DNA of 64,000 nucleotides from an uncultured Clostridia bacterium. Its GTDB lineage: Bacteria; Bacillota; Clostridia; Oscillospirales; Ruminococcaceae. The position numbers and the translations under genes were made by a program. Positions 1-7,829 of this stretch are shown here, piece by piece. Each line of letters opens with the position of its first letter. The stretch's first letter is position 1. The notes under the pieces were generated by a model. That model was not told where the DNA came from. It searched no databases and saw only the letters and a program-made list of their open reading frames with translations. The DNA lies in assembly GCA_947628655.1 (NCBI GenBank), contig CANRAS010000008.1, positions 1 through 64,000 of the forward strand, written 5' to 3'.

Positions 1-204
1 TAAGCCGCGCCGCTTGTTATTACAGCAAATCAATTCTATCCCGCAGTCTGTCATAATGTCAATATCGCTGAAACGGTTGTAATCCCCCGCGGCATACGAG
101 CCGAAAATAAACGCGCCCCGTATCGTCGAAAAAGAGGACAGCACCGCTTTGATATTCGCAATCACCGCTTGCCGTTCATCGGTTTTATTGTCGAGTTGTG
201 ACAT
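1..204 (-). CDS. MNT-type nucleotidyltransferase, N-terminal part (runs off window)
   Basis: The first 68 codons of a minimal nucleotidyltransferase on the minus strand; the C-terminus lies outside the window. The segment FGSYAAGDYNRFSDIDIM carries the GSx10DxD signature of the polymerase-beta fold, in which the acidic pair binds metal. The ATG at 204 is preceded by AAAGGAG seven bases upstream. Family knowledge: such short proteins usually pair with a HEPN ribonuclease (HepT) as antitoxin; the partner would lie beyond the left edge if present. Two complete MNT/HEPN pairs occur later in the window, so this could be a third. Confident for the fold, moderate for a toxin-antitoxin role. Confidence 0.8.
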   Translation of the reverse strand, partial: MSQLDNKTDERQAVIANIKAVLSSFSTIRGAFIFGSYAAGDYNRFSDIDIMTDCGIELICCNNKRRGL

Positions 205-231
205 TTTCCGCTCCTTTCATCTGCTCTCTAA

Positions 232-279
232 CAACCGCCCCGCGCGGGTCTGCTTATGTTCCGGAGTGTCAACGCTTAA
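232..279. repeat. Direct repeat, copy 1 (partner near 697-750)
   Basis: A stretch containing CCCCGCGCGGGTCTGCTTAT followed by a tract ending GTCAACGC and TTAACC recurs almost identically at about 697-750, upstream of the next minus-strand gene. The end of it (GTCAACGCCTTAACC) appears again near 1150. It is followed at about 283-312 by AAGACAATCTTTC and the palindrome GTCCGCCGCAGGCGGAC, a member of the dispersed family described elsewhere. Confidence 0.75.
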
Positions 280-346
280 CCAAAAGACAATCTTTCTGTC
301 CGCCGCAGGCGGACACAAACAACTAATCTCTATTCTTTAATAACTA

Positions 347-676
347 TCAGCTAATCCACCCGCCGTTATATTTCCTCTGCGCCTTGTTTCCTAATAAAAA
401 GCAAACGGCAAATCCCGCGCCGAACAATATCCACCCGAACCCCGTTCTGGAAACGAAGTCGATTATTCCGACAAGGCAAATGCAAACGCCCCAAATGACC
501 ATTCCGACGCCCCAAAGGGCAGTGTACGCCTTAATATCGCCGGGCTTGACGTTTTTATGGTGGTAATCGTGTATCAGCCGTATTTTCTGCCGTTTCCACA
601 GCAATACCCCGAACACGATAAACAAAACGCCTGTCGGCAATGTAATTATCGTTTCAACTAACCCCGCAATATACAT
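347..676 (-). CDS. DUF3784-like small membrane protein
   Basis: A 109-residue integral membrane protein with three hydrophobic stretches (about residues 5-25, 50-75 and 80-100). The segment IHDYHHKNVKPGDIKAYT followed by a hydrophobic helix resembles the DUF3784 family of Firmicute membrane proteins of unknown function. I chose the ATG at 676, not the upstream TTG at 700, because GGGAG lies seven bases before it. It stands alone between repeat-rich spacers, oriented like its neighbours. No enzymatic motif is visible; function unknown. Confidence 0.7.
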   Translation of the reverse strand: MYIAGLVETIITLPTGVLFIVFGVLLWKRQKIRLIHDYHHKNVKPGDIKAYTALWGVGMVIWGVCICLVGIIDFVSRTGFGWILFGAGFAVCFLLGNKAQRKYNGGWIS

Positions 677-696
677 AATCTGCTCCCTATAAATCA

Positions 697-806
697 ACAA
701 CTGCCCCGCGCGGGTCTGCTTATTATGTCCTAGTGTGTCAACGCCTTAACCCTAAGGTCTTACCTCTTACCTCTAACCTCTTACTTCTAACCGCTTACCT
801 CTAACC
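697..806. repeat. Direct repeat copy 2 plus heptamer array
   Basis: 697-750 repeats 232-279 with few changes. It runs into an array of 7-bp units of the type TTACCTC/TAACCTC/TTACTTC (about 755-806), the reverse complement of GAGGTAA/GAAGTAA. The array ends directly at the stop codon of the next gene. Similar arrays occur at many other intergenic places in this window. Confidence 0.75.
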
Positions 807-807
807 C

Positions 808-1122
808 CTAAACGATTGTACATAAGAACAGCAGCCCGACAACAACTATTTTTGCTATAATACAGCCCCGCCTGATTGTGTGCAGTTTTTTATCCGAGCT
901 TTTTTCGGGGTTCATAGCGACGTTCGTGTGCTGGGGAAACGCCGAACAGAGCGTAAGCGAAACATACAGAATAAGCGACACGACAATAAGTATTACAGCA
1001 ACGCCCGTGGCTTTATCAAGACTGAACAGCGCGATATACCCCGCGACCGCTCCCGCCGTAACAATACCCGCCAAAATCTCCGCAGTCAATTCGCCTTTAG
1101 TGTAATTAACCTTTTCCGTCAT
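808..1122 (-). CDS. Small membrane protein, unknown function
   Basis: A 104-residue protein with hydrophobic segments at about residues 15-33, 40-62 and 85-103, separated by a short hydrophilic loop rich in Lys and Ser. I do not recognise a family. The ATG at 1122 has GGAGGTG eight bases upstream; a TTG at 1137 would overlap that ribosome binding site and is not preferred. The gene sits between two heptamer-repeat spacers, on the same strand as its neighbours, without an obvious operon partner. Confidence 0.6.
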   Translation of the reverse strand: MTEKVNYTKGELTAEILAGIVTAGAVAGYIALFSLDKATGVAVILIVVSLILYVSLTLCSAFPQHTNVAMNPEKSSDKKLHTIRRGCIIAKIVVVGLLFLCTIV

Positions 1123-1147
1123 TGAAAACACCTCCAAACTATTCCAA

Positions 1148-1215
1148 AAGCGTCAACGCCTTAACCCTAATGTCTTACCTCTTACCTCTAACCTCTTACT
1201 TCTAACCTCTTACTT
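1148..1215. repeat. Heptamer array
   Basis: GTCAACGCCTTAACCCTAATG followed by about eight 7-bp units of the TTACCTC/TAACCTC/TTACTTC type, ending at the stop codon of the esterase gene. Same family as 755-806, here downstream of the esterase and upstream of the membrane protein at 808-1122. Confidence 0.75.
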
Positions 1216-2031
1216 CTACCCGTTCACATTCATATATTTGTTAAGGAAACGCACGGACAACGGTATCCATTCCCGCACGTGCTCGTTCACGTCTTTCGCG
1301 GTGCGGGCAATCGGCTTGTCGCACGTCGCTATTCCGTGCGGACCCTCGTCAAACAGGTGAAGTTCCATCGGAATTTTGTTTGAAATGCACGCTTTCGCCA
1401 TAACAAGAGAGTTGTGCGCCGATACGGACGCGTCGTTCGCGGTCGCCCAGATGAAAATCGGCGGTGTTTTCGGAGTAACGCGGTTTTCAAGCGACAGGCG
1501 CGATAAGTCCGAGCGCGTAGGTTCTTCGCCCAACAGTACTTTAAAACTCCCCTCGTGCGGCGAGGTAACTCCGCTTATCACGGGATAGCACAGCACGGCG
1601 GCGTTCGGGCGAAGTTCTTCGGCGGTACAGCCTATGGTTTTCACAACGGAAACGTCGTTCCACATCGTAGCCAGACACCCCGCGAGATGTCCCCCCGCCG
1701 AAAATCCCAAAACCGCGATTTTGTTCGGGTCTATGCAAAATTCCTCCGCGCGCATACGGATTTTGTAGAACGTATACGCCGCGTCATTAAGCGGCGCGGG
1801 GAACGGCTTTTTGCACGAATACGACACAACAAACGCCGCATACCCCGCCGCGAGATATTGAAACGCGACAGGCTCGCCCTCCCGTTCGGAGCAATATTCA
1901 TAGCCCCCGCCGGGAAATATCACGACGGACGGCCGCTTTTCGCAGTACTTGATTTCGGTCATAGCGTCGGGCAGATACGCCTTTACAAACGCCGTTTTGT
2001 CGGGATTTATCGAAAAAGTTTTAACTGTCAT
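1216..2031 (-). CDS. Alpha/beta-hydrolase fold esterase (BD-FAE / acetylesterase-like)
   Basis: A 271-residue cytoplasmic esterase of the alpha/beta-hydrolase superfamily, close in layout to acetylxylan and BD-FAE type carbohydrate esterases. Visible: the oxyanion-hole strand VVIFPGGGYEYCS near residues 35-47, nucleophile elbow GFSAGGH with the catalytic Ser, a candidate acid in ATANDASV, and the catalytic His in EGPHGIA near residue 230. No signal peptide. The ATG at 2031 has GGAGG eight bases upstream; the longer reading frame to 2118 runs into the promoter and is rejected. Substrate is inferred only; deacetylation of sugars would suit the carbohydrate genes nearby. Confidence 0.85.
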   Translation of the reverse strand: MTVKTFSINPDKTAFVKAYLPDAMTEIKYCEKRPSVVIFPGGGYEYCSEREGEPVAFQYLAAGYAAFVVSYSCKKPFPAPLNDAAYTFYKIRMRAEEFCIDPNKIAVLGFSAGGHLAGCLATMWNDVSVVKTIGCTAEELRPNAAVLCYPVISGVTSPHEGSFKVLLGEEPTRSDLSRLSLENRVTPKTPPIFIWATANDASVSAHNSLVMAKACISNKIPMELHLFDEGPHGIATCDKPIARTAKDVNEHVREWIPLSVRFLNKYMNVNG

Positions 2032-2089
2032 AATAATATCCTCCGAATACAGTTTAAAATGCCGATTTAATACAGCATAGTCTAAGATA

Positions 2090-2118
2090 ATTATAGCATT
2101 TTTATAAGAATAAATCAA
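2090..2118 (-). promoter_or_regulatory. Sigma-A promoter for the esterase
   Basis: Minus strand: -35 TTGATT (2113-2118), 17-bp spacer, -10 TATAAT (2090-2095), about 59 bp upstream of the chosen start codon. Confidence 0.8.
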
Positions 2119-2158
2119 GTACTAAAACCATATTGGGGAATATTTTTCGCTAAACCTG

Positions 2159-2187
2159 TTGACAACGCCGTCAAGTTGTGCTAAAAT
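2159..2187 (+). promoter_or_regulatory. Sigma-A promoter for the HAD phosphatase
   Basis: -35 TTGACA (2159-2164), 17-bp spacer, -10 TAAAAT (2182-2187), 62 bp upstream of the start codon. Divergent from the esterase promoter. Confidence 0.8.
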
Positions 2188-2248
2188 AAAATTCGGACGG
2201 CAGATAAAAGGATTTCCTAAAGTTCTGCTTTCCGAAAGAGGTAAAACA

Positions 2249-2896
2249 ATGTATGACCCGATAATATTCGACTTGGACGGTACTTTGCTCGATACTCTCT
2301 CAGACCTTGCGGCGGCGGGGAATTACGCCCTGCGCGAAATGGGCTTTCCTACGCACGAAACCGACAGCTACCGTTATTTCGTAGGCAACGGAATACCAAA
2401 GCTGATAGAGCGCATTTGCCCGAAAAATTCGGACGAGCAGACAAGAACGCGCGTTCACGGTTTGTTTGCGGAGTATTATGAACAGCATAAATCCGACCTC
2501 ACCCGCCCATACTACGGTATGCCCGAATTGCTTTGTGAACTTAAAGAGCGCGGTATAACGGCGGTGTGCAATTCCAACAAGGACAGCGTTTTCGCCGAGG
2601 TACTTCTGCGCTCGTTTTACGGCGACAGCCTAGCCGAGATAGTCGGCGCGGGAAAAGGCTACGGCACAAAGCCCTGCCCCGACGCGGCGGTTTACCTTGC
2701 CGAAAAATACAAAAAAATCGGCGCAGAGCCTCTCTATGTCGGCGACAGCGGCGTTGATATGCAGACGGCAAAAAACGCGGGAATAACGGCGTGCGGTGTG
2801 CTGTGGGGATTTCGCGGTAAAGCGGAGCTGGAAGAATACGCCCCCGCGCATATAGTTAAAGATATAACCGAACTTCGCAAGGTTATTTTAGGATAA
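2249..2896 (+). CDS. HAD-superfamily phosphatase (phosphoglycolate phosphatase-like)
   Basis: A 215-residue haloacid-dehalogenase hydrolase. Motif I is FDLDGTLLDT at residues 7-16 (nucleophile and acid/base Asp), motif II is the Ser in CNSNKD near residue 112, motif III is the Lys of GTKPCPDA and motif IV is GDSGVDMQTAKNAG near 168. The helical cap between motifs I and II fits subclass C1 (Gph/PGMB type). The ATG at 2249 has GAAAGAGGT upstream. Likely removes phosphate from a small metabolite such as phosphoglycolate; exact substrate cannot be read from sequence. The lipoprotein gene starts 22 bp downstream and may be cotranscribed. Confidence 0.88.
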   Translation: MYDPIIFDLDGTLLDTLSDLAAAGNYALREMGFPTHETDSYRYFVGNGIPKLIERICPKNSDEQTRTRVHGLFAEYYEQHKSDLTRPYYGMPELLCELKERGITAVCNSNKDSVFAEVLLRSFYGDSLAEIVGAGKGYGTKPCPDAAVYLAEKYKKIGAEPLYVGDSGVDMQTAKNAGITACGVLWGFRGKAELEEYAPAHIVKDITELRKVILG

Positions 2897-2918
2897 TAAA
2901 CGGCAGAAAGGAATTAAA

Positions 2919-3665
2919 ATGAAAAAAGCATTATTTACAGTCATTTGCACGGCGGCGGTATTGTCGCTTACGGCTTGCAACAGCACAAACACCTCGACAA
3001 ACTCCTCCGCTATGGAGAGTACGGCAAATTCCTCGCAAAATCAGACAAGTACGGTAAGCACGAACGCGAACGCGCCTGCGGAAAGCAGTACCGCGCCCGA
3101 AAGTTCCGCGCAAAGCGAACCGAGCGAACCCGCGCCCGAAGAACCCGATCCCGAAACGCCGAAAGCCACATATGCTTTTCAGCGCGAGGACGGGGGCGTT
3201 GAAATATTAAACGGCGGCGACGAGGGAACGGAAGTAACAATTCCCGACACAATCAACGATATGGCAGTAGTCGGCATAAAAGGCAGACCGAATATGACAT
3301 ATTTCCCGAACGCAAAGACGATAACCCTCCCGAAAACCCTCCGCGATATAGACGATTACGCGTTTTCGGGCTGTTCGGAACTCACGGAAATCACAATCCC
3401 GCCGAGCGTTGAGGACATCGGCGAATATGCGTTTTTGAACTGCACGTCGCTTTCGTCGATTACTTTTAACGAGGGTCTTACGGAGATAAGCACGGGCGCG
3501 TTTTCGGGCTGTACGAGCCTTAAAAAGATAACGCTCCCGAACAGCCTTCAGGAACTCGAACAAGGCGCGTTCGACTATGACGCGGACGTCACGGTGACTT
3601 ATCAAGGCAAAAGCTACACCCCCGAAAACATCGGCGATTTGTACGCGCTGTTGTATGATTATTAA
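2919..3665 (+). CDS. BspA-type leucine-rich-repeat lipoprotein
   Basis: A 248-residue exported lipoprotein. The N-terminus MKKALFTVICTAAVLSLTAC ends in a lipobox with Cys20. A 60-residue Ser/Thr/Glu/Pro-rich linker follows, then LRR_5 (BspA-like) repeats with the pattern ITLPKTLRDIDDYAFSGCSE, at least four copies. RBS AGAAAGG lies eight bases before ATG. Family knowledge: such repeats mediate surface interactions; ligand unknown. It follows the HAD gene by 22 bp and ends at a strong terminator. Two other LRR lipoproteins occur at 19564 and 58698. Confidence 0.88.
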   Translation: MKKALFTVICTAAVLSLTACNSTNTSTNSSAMESTANSSQNQTSTVSTNANAPAESSTAPESSAQSEPSEPAPEEPDPETPKATYAFQREDGGVEILNGGDEGTEVTIPDTINDMAVVGIKGRPNMTYFPNAKTITLPKTLRDIDDYAFSGCSELTEITIPPSVEDIGEYAFLNCTSLSSITFNEGLTEISTGAFSGCTSLKKITLPNSLQELEQGAFDYDADVTVTYQGKSYTPENIGDLYALLYDY

Positions 3666-3686
3666 TAAATTATTAATAAACAAAAC

Positions 3687-3718
3687 GCGGACTTCCGATT
3701 TAGAAGTCCGCATTTTTT
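3687..3718. terminator. Bidirectional terminator
   Basis: Stem GCGGACTTC (3687-3695) with GAAGTCCGC (3703-3711), followed on the plus strand by ATTTTTTAT. It lies between two convergent genes; the last bases overlap the spoVAE stop codon. The minus-strand exit is less T-rich. Confidence 0.85.
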
Positions 3719-4088
3719 ATTCGTTAATTTTAGACCCGCTGCTCTTGAAAGCCAGCGCAGTCAATAGTCCAAAGACTATAGCGGCGGCAATTCCGACAGC
3801 GGCGTTTGTGAAACCGCCCATAAACGCGCCGATTATCCCGTATTGGTCTACCGATTCCCGAACGCCCTTTGCAAGCAGGTTTCCAAATCCCGTAAGCGGA
3901 ACGGTAGCACCCCCGCCCGCGAGGTCAATAAGCGGCTGATACCAGCCGAGCGCGCCTAACACTACTCCCGTTACGACATAAGTCGTGAGTATTCTTGCGG
4001 GAGTGAGTTTAGTAAGGTCGATAAGCAGTTGACCGACAACGCAGATAGCCCCGCCGATAACGAACGCCCAAACATATTCCATTATCAT
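3717..4088 (-). CDS. spoVAE: Stage V sporulation protein AE (SpoVAEb type)
   Basis: A 123-residue, four-helix membrane protein with the SpoVAE signatures GGAICVVGQLLIDLTKLTPA near the N-terminus and GGGATVPLTGFGNLLAKGV in the middle. Family knowledge: part of the SpoVA channel in the spore inner membrane that takes up dipicolinic acid in sporulation and releases it in germination. AAAAGGAG lies nine bases before ATG 4088. It is last in the spoVAC-spoVAD-spoVAE cluster, 28 bp after spoVAD. Other spoVA genes (A, B, F) are not next to it, which is typical of Clostridia. Confidence 0.95.
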   Translation of the reverse strand: MIMEYVWAFVIGGAICVVGQLLIDLTKLTPARILTTYVVTGVVLGALGWYQPLIDLAGGGATVPLTGFGNLLAKGVRESVDQYGIIGAFMGGFTNAAVGIAAAIVFGLLTALAFKSSGSKINE

Positions 4089-4116
4089 ATTCGTTGCTCC
4101 TTTTAGATTTTAGTAA

Positions 4117-5121
4117 TTAGTTAAAGCATATCTCCACCGCGTGCGAAATGCCGGGGATATTCCCGCCTTGCTGAACCATTGTAGGCGACATCAGCGCGCC
4201 TGTCGCGGAGTAGAGTATGCGCTTTAAATCCCCGCTTTGTACGCGTTTTAAGAAATGCCCGCACATCATCGACGCGGAACAGCCGCAGCCGCTCCCGCCC
4301 GCGTGAACGTCCTGTTTTTCGCGGTCGTACAGCATAAGCCCGCAGTCTTTGTGCCATTTTTGGAGGGCTATTCCGTCGCGCTTGAAAAGGTCGTAAAGCA
4401 GTTCACTTCCGACTTCGCCGAGGTCGCCCGTTATAATCAAATCATAACTTTCGGGGTGAGTACCCATATGCTTGAAGTGGCGCGACAGCGTATCATAAGC
4501 CGCGCCCGCCATTGCCGCGCCCATATTGTTAAGGTCGGAAATGCCCATATCCTGTATTTTTCCGACAGTCGCCGCGCGGATATACGGCGGTTTTGACGCG
4601 GGAGCGACGATTGCCGCGCCCGCCGCCGTTGCCGTCCATTGCGCGGTCGGAGTGCGGACTCCGCCGTAATTCAGCGGAAAGCGGAATTGCCGTTCCGCCG
4701 ATGAAAAGTGCGAACTCGTCACCGCACCGCAGTTATCGACATACCCCGCGTTCACCATAGCCCCCGCCAAAAGCAGAGCCTCGGCAAATGTAGAGCAAGC
4801 GCCGTAGATACCGAGAAACGGTATATAAAACTCCTTCAGCCCGTAGCTTGACCCCGTGCATTGATTAAGCAAATCGCCCGCGAAAATCAAGTCTGTTTTT
4901 TCGGGAGTAAGATTTGCTTTAGAGAGGGCGTGTTTAAACGCTTTCGACTGTAACTGCGCCTCCGCTTGCTCCCACGTTTCCGCGCCGCCCTTGTTGTCCT
5001 CGACAACCTCGTCGAACTCGTCGCCGTAAGGTCCGTCGCTTTCGACTTTCCCGACAACACTTGCGAAACTTATGATTGACGCATTGTTAAACTTAAATGT
5101 TTTTCCTTCGCAAACCGCCAT
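4117..5121 (-). CDS. spoVAD: Stage V sporulation protein AD
   Basis: A 334-residue soluble protein with the thiolase-like fold of SpoVAD, which binds dipicolinic acid. Recognisable segments: FAGDLLNQCTGSSYGL, PFLGIYGACSTFAEALLLA (the thiolase-type Cys region), SSHFSSAERQFRFPL and HAGGSGCGCSAS. I use ATG 5121, which has AGAGGTG six bases upstream; the GTG at 5130 is part of that ribosome binding site. Stop of spoVAC is five bases upstream, so the two are almost certainly translated from one mRNA. Acts with SpoVAC and SpoVAE in spore DPA transport. Confidence 0.96.
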   Translation of the reverse strand: MAVCEGKTFKFNNASIISFASVVGKVESDGPYGDEFDEVVEDNKGGAETWEQAEAQLQSKAFKHALSKANLTPEKTDLIFAGDLLNQCTGSSYGLKEFYIPFLGIYGACSTFAEALLLAGAMVNAGYVDNCGAVTSSHFSSAERQFRFPLNYGGVRTPTAQWTATAAGAAIVAPASKPPYIRAATVGKIQDMGISDLNNMGAAMAGAAYDTLSRHFKHMGTHPESYDLIITGDLGEVGSELLYDLFKRDGIALQKWHKDCGLMLYDREKQDVHAGGSGCGCSASMMCGHFLKRVQSGDLKRILYSATGALMSPTMVQQGGNIPGISHAVEICFN

Positions 5122-5126
5122 ATTAT

Positions 5127-5576
5127 TCACCTCTGAAATAACGTAATTAAATAGTAAATTATGCCGTATAAAACGGACGCGGATATTCCGTAAACGATAA
5201 CGGGTCCCGCGATGACGAACATCTTCGCGCCCAGTCCCAGCACAAAGCCCTCGCTTTTAAATTCCAGCGCGGGCGATACCACGGAGTTCGCAAAGCCCGT
5301 TATAGGAACCAGCGTTCCCGCGCCCGCGTGCTGTGCTATTCTGTCGTAGAGTTTCAAACCCGTGAGGAGCGCGGACAGAAAAATAAGCGTTACAGAAGTC
5401 CACGCGCCCGCTGTTTCATCGGAAAGCCCCAAAGCGCCGTACATATTTAAAAGTCCCTCCCCAAGACAGCAGATAAGTCCGCCGACAACAAACGCCATAG
5501 GCAGTGTTTTGTACATCGGCGTAGCGGGAGAACGGCGTTTTGCGAGTTCGCCGTATTCTTGATTTGAGATATTCAT
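5127..5576 (-). CDS. spoVAC: Stage V sporulation protein AC
   Basis: A 149-residue polytopic membrane protein. Characteristic parts are the N-terminal PMYKTLPMAFVVGGLICCLG, the central GAGTLVPITGFANSVVSPALEFKSEG in two halves around residue 90-110, and a C-terminal hydrophobic helix. Family knowledge: SpoVAC forms the mechanosensitive pore of the SpoVA DPA channel. GGGAAAGG precedes ATG 5576. First gene of the operon. A forespore sigma-G promoter is expected in 5577-5670 but no clean match to its boxes was found; a small hairpin GGCGAAATCGCC lies just upstream of the ribosome binding site. Confidence 0.96.
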   Translation of the reverse strand: MNISNQEYGELAKRRSPATPMYKTLPMAFVVGGLICCLGEGLLNMYGALGLSDETAGAWTSVTLIFLSALLTGLKLYDRIAQHAGAGTLVPITGFANSVVSPALEFKSEGFVLGLGAKMFVIAGPVIVYGISASVLYGIIYYLITLFQR

Positions 5577-5670
5577 ACAAATTCCTTTCCCGGCGATTTC
5601 GCCGTTTTTTATTCTTAATTATTTTGAGAAATCAGCAGTTTAAAATTCGCGGAAATTAATTCTAAATATA

Positions 5671-5706
5671 GAAAATCCCTCTCGTTTTCACGAGAGGGAA
5701 ATTTTG
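5671..5706 (-). terminator. Terminator of the ychF-NERD unit
   Basis: Inverted repeat TCCCTCTCG (5676-5684) / CGAGAGGGA (5691-5699) with flanking A4T/AATTTT. On the minus strand the stem is followed by TTTTC. It separates the NERD gene from the spoVA cluster. Confidence 0.8.
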
Positions 5707-5716
5707 CTTATTTTCG

Positions 5717-6457
5717 CTATATTTTCGTCCGCGCCTCGTTTAATATCCGCGCGTATTTTTCCATTTGAATTTTCGAGATAACTTCCCCGTGCTGATAGCT
5801 GTTGAGGAAATTCAAAAGTTCCTTACTGCCAAGGCACACATAGTCGTTTTCGCGGAGGTTAAGTTTGAGTTTGGCGTTGTGACTTGAAAAATACAGTACG
5901 GTATCTATCCACACATCTTCTCCCGCCGCGTTGAGTATGCTTTTGACTATATCGCGCTGACGGCGCATTTGCTTGAGCGGATTATCCATTTCCTGCACGG
6001 ACGGCTGTTTATTCTTGTAGAACTTATGCTGTTCCCATTTGTCCGCTTTCCAACTGCCGATTATCGTTCCCGAATGGTTTTTTACTTCTATAATGATAAT
6101 CCCCTTGTGGCTTATAACTAACATATCAAGTTCCGACCGCCCGCGCTTATACCGCACGGGGAGATTGCAGAACACTATGTTGTTGCCGTCTAAGTGGCGG
6201 ATCGTCTTGTAAAGCTGACGTTCTCCCCGCCGTCCGCTGTTCAGCACGTTGTAACGCCTCGCGACGATGTTATAAGCGACGTTGCACAAGAAAATCAGCG
6301 CGATAGCGACAATTGCCGTGACCTGCGTTTCATATAGCTTGAACAATACGAAAAACACGAGCAAAAGCACGGGGCAAACTCCCAAAAACACCTGCGCCAG
6401 GAGCAGACCGAACACCTTGCGGTTATTGTTGTTTATGCAGCGAATAACTTTATTCAT
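5717..6457 (-). CDS. NERD-domain protein, membrane anchored
   Basis: A 246-residue protein with two N-terminal transmembrane helices (about 17-38 and 44-64) and a cytoplasmic NERD (nuclease-related) domain. The core motifs are GRRGERQLYKTI near 75, NLPVRYKRGRSELDMLVIS and GIIIIEVKNHSGTIIGSW, matching the Asp/Glu-x-Lys active-site layout of the family. NERD proteins are suspected DNA or RNA processing enzymes but mostly uncharacterised. It follows ychF by 35 bp and ends at a good terminator, so probably cotranscribed. RBS GGGGTAG before ATG is modest. Confidence 0.88.
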   Translation of the reverse strand: MNKVIRCINNNNRKVFGLLLAQVFLGVCPVLLLVFFVLFKLYETQVTAIVAIALIFLCNVAYNIVARRYNVLNSGRRGERQLYKTIRHLDGNNIVFCNLPVRYKRGRSELDMLVISHKGIIIIEVKNHSGTIIGSWKADKWEQHKFYKNKQPSVQEMDNPLKQMRRQRDIVKSILNAAGEDVWIDTVLYFSSHNAKLKLNLRENDYVCLGSKELLNFLNSYQHGEVISKIQMEKYARILNEARTKI

Positions 6458-6492
6458 ACTAATCTACCCCTGTCGAATGTTTTGTGAGTTAA

Positions 6493-7587
6493 TTACACGT
6501 TAAATCTGAACAGCGTGACATCTCCGTCCTGCATAACGTAGTCCTTGCCCTCAAGGCGAACTAAACCCTTTTCCTTTGCCGCCGCCATAGAACCGCAGTT
6601 TATCAGATCGTCAAACGAAACTATCTCGGCGCGGATAAAGCCCTTTTCAAAATCCGTATGTATCTTTCCCGCCGCCTGCGGCGCTTTCGTGCCGTTAGTT
6701 ATCGTCCATGCGCGCACTTCGGGAGTACCCGCGGTCAGGAACGAAATAAGTCCGAGCATACGATAACCCGTTTTTATGATACGCGCAAGCCCCGAACTTT
6801 CGAGGTTAATATCTGACAGAAACATCGCCTTGTCCTCGTCGGACATATCGGCTATTTCAGCCTCTATCTGCGCACAAATCGGCAGAACTTCGGCGTGTTC
6901 CTCTTCTGCGATTTTCACTACGTCGAGATATTCCTTGTTGGAATTTAAATCTCCCTTGAAATCCGTTTCCGACAGGTTCGCCGCGTAAATTACGGGTTTG
7001 TTTGAGAGCAAGGGCGTATCTTTTAACATCGCGCGTTCCTCGTCGGTGTAATCATAGCTGCGCGCGGATTTTCCGCTTTCAAGGTGCGCTTTCAGAGCCT
7101 CAAAGAAGTCCACCTCGCTCTGCGCGGACTTGTCCCCTTTCAAAGCCTTTTTCGCGCGGTCTATACGGCGTTCTATTATCTCCAGATCGCTGAAAATCAG
7201 TTCAAGGTTAATAGTTTCAATATCCCGCGCCGCGCCTATCGAACCCTCAACGTGGATTATATTATCATCGTTAAAGCACCTTACGACGTGGACAACAGCG
7301 TCCACCTCGCGGATATTCGACAGGAATTTATTCCCCAGACCCTCGCCCTTTGACGCGCCTTTCACAAGTCCCGCAATATCGACAAATTCCAGCGTCGCGG
7401 GAGTAAACTTTTCGGGGTGATACATTTCCGCGAGTTTGTCTAAACGTTCATCGGGTACGGAAACTATACCGACATTCGGCTCTATCGTGCAAAACGGATA
7501 ATTAGCGCTTTCCGCGCCCGCGTTTGTCAGCGCGTTGAAAAGCGTACTTTTTCCGACATTAGGTAATCCAACCATTCCAAGTTTCAT
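6493..7587 (-). CDS. ychF: Redox-regulated ATPase/GTPase YchF (Obg family)
   Basis: A 364-residue OBG-class P-loop NTPase. Walker A is GLPNVGKST at residues 7-15, switch II is DIAGLVKGASKGEGLGNKFL, and the C-terminal TGS-like domain contains PEVRAWTITNGTKAPQAAGKIHTDFEKGF split over residues 304-332. Length equals the usual 363-366. Family knowledge: YchF/Ola1 binds ATP preferentially and associates with ribosomes and stress responses. GGAGGATT precedes ATG 7587. A sigma-A promoter lies at 7728-7756; a short degenerate repeat of TCTAGCG units lies in the leader. Confidence 0.97.
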   Translation of the reverse strand: MKLGMVGLPNVGKSTLFNALTNAGAESANYPFCTIEPNVGIVSVPDERLDKLAEMYHPEKFTPATLEFVDIAGLVKGASKGEGLGNKFLSNIREVDAVVHVVRCFNDDNIIHVEGSIGAARDIETINLELIFSDLEIIERRIDRAKKALKGDKSAQSEVDFFEALKAHLESGKSARSYDYTDEERAMLKDTPLLSNKPVIYAANLSETDFKGDLNSNKEYLDVVKIAEEEHAEVLPICAQIEAEIADMSDEDKAMFLSDINLESSGLARIIKTGYRMLGLISFLTAGTPEVRAWTITNGTKAPQAAGKIHTDFEKGFIRAEIVSFDDLINCGSMAAAKEKGLVRLEGKDYVMQDGDVTLFRFNV

Positions 7588-7727
7588 TATATTTTAATCC
7601 TCCGTTTAATTCTAGCGTCTAGCGTCTAGCCTCTAATTATTATAGCACAAAGAGGCTTTGCCCCATACCAATATTACGCCCCTTTGAATTATACACTTTA
7701 TCCTGTTAAAGATATTGCGTTTCCTAT

Positions 7728-7756
7728 ATTATAGCACAAAATCCTAAAAATTGCAA
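7728..7756 (-). promoter_or_regulatory. Sigma-A promoter for ychF
   Basis: Minus strand: -35 TTGCAA (7751-7756), 17-bp spacer, -10 TATAAT (7728-7733). The leader to ychF would be about 135 nt and holds another TATAAT-like box near 7637 without a matching -35. Confidence 0.7.
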
Positions 7757-7763
7757 GCGATTT

Positions 7764-7791
7764 GTATAAACGCCAAAAAAAGGTTAAAACT
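7764..7791 (+). promoter_or_regulatory. Weak candidate forespore (sigma-F) promoter for spoIIQ
   Basis: GTATA (7764-7768) and GGTTAAAACT (7782-7791) resemble the sigma-F consensus boxes, but the spacing is 13 instead of about 15 bp and the -10 has two mismatches. Suggested because spoIIQ is a classic forespore gene. Confidence 0.35.
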
Positions 7792-7829
7792 AGCAATATC
7801 CCTAATATTTCAACCGAAAGGAAGTTACT

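Noticed and set aside
5577..5670. Search for a sigma-G promoter of the spoVA operon.
   Set aside because: No pair of boxes close to the sigma-G consensus with proper spacing could be chosen without forcing, so none was annotated.
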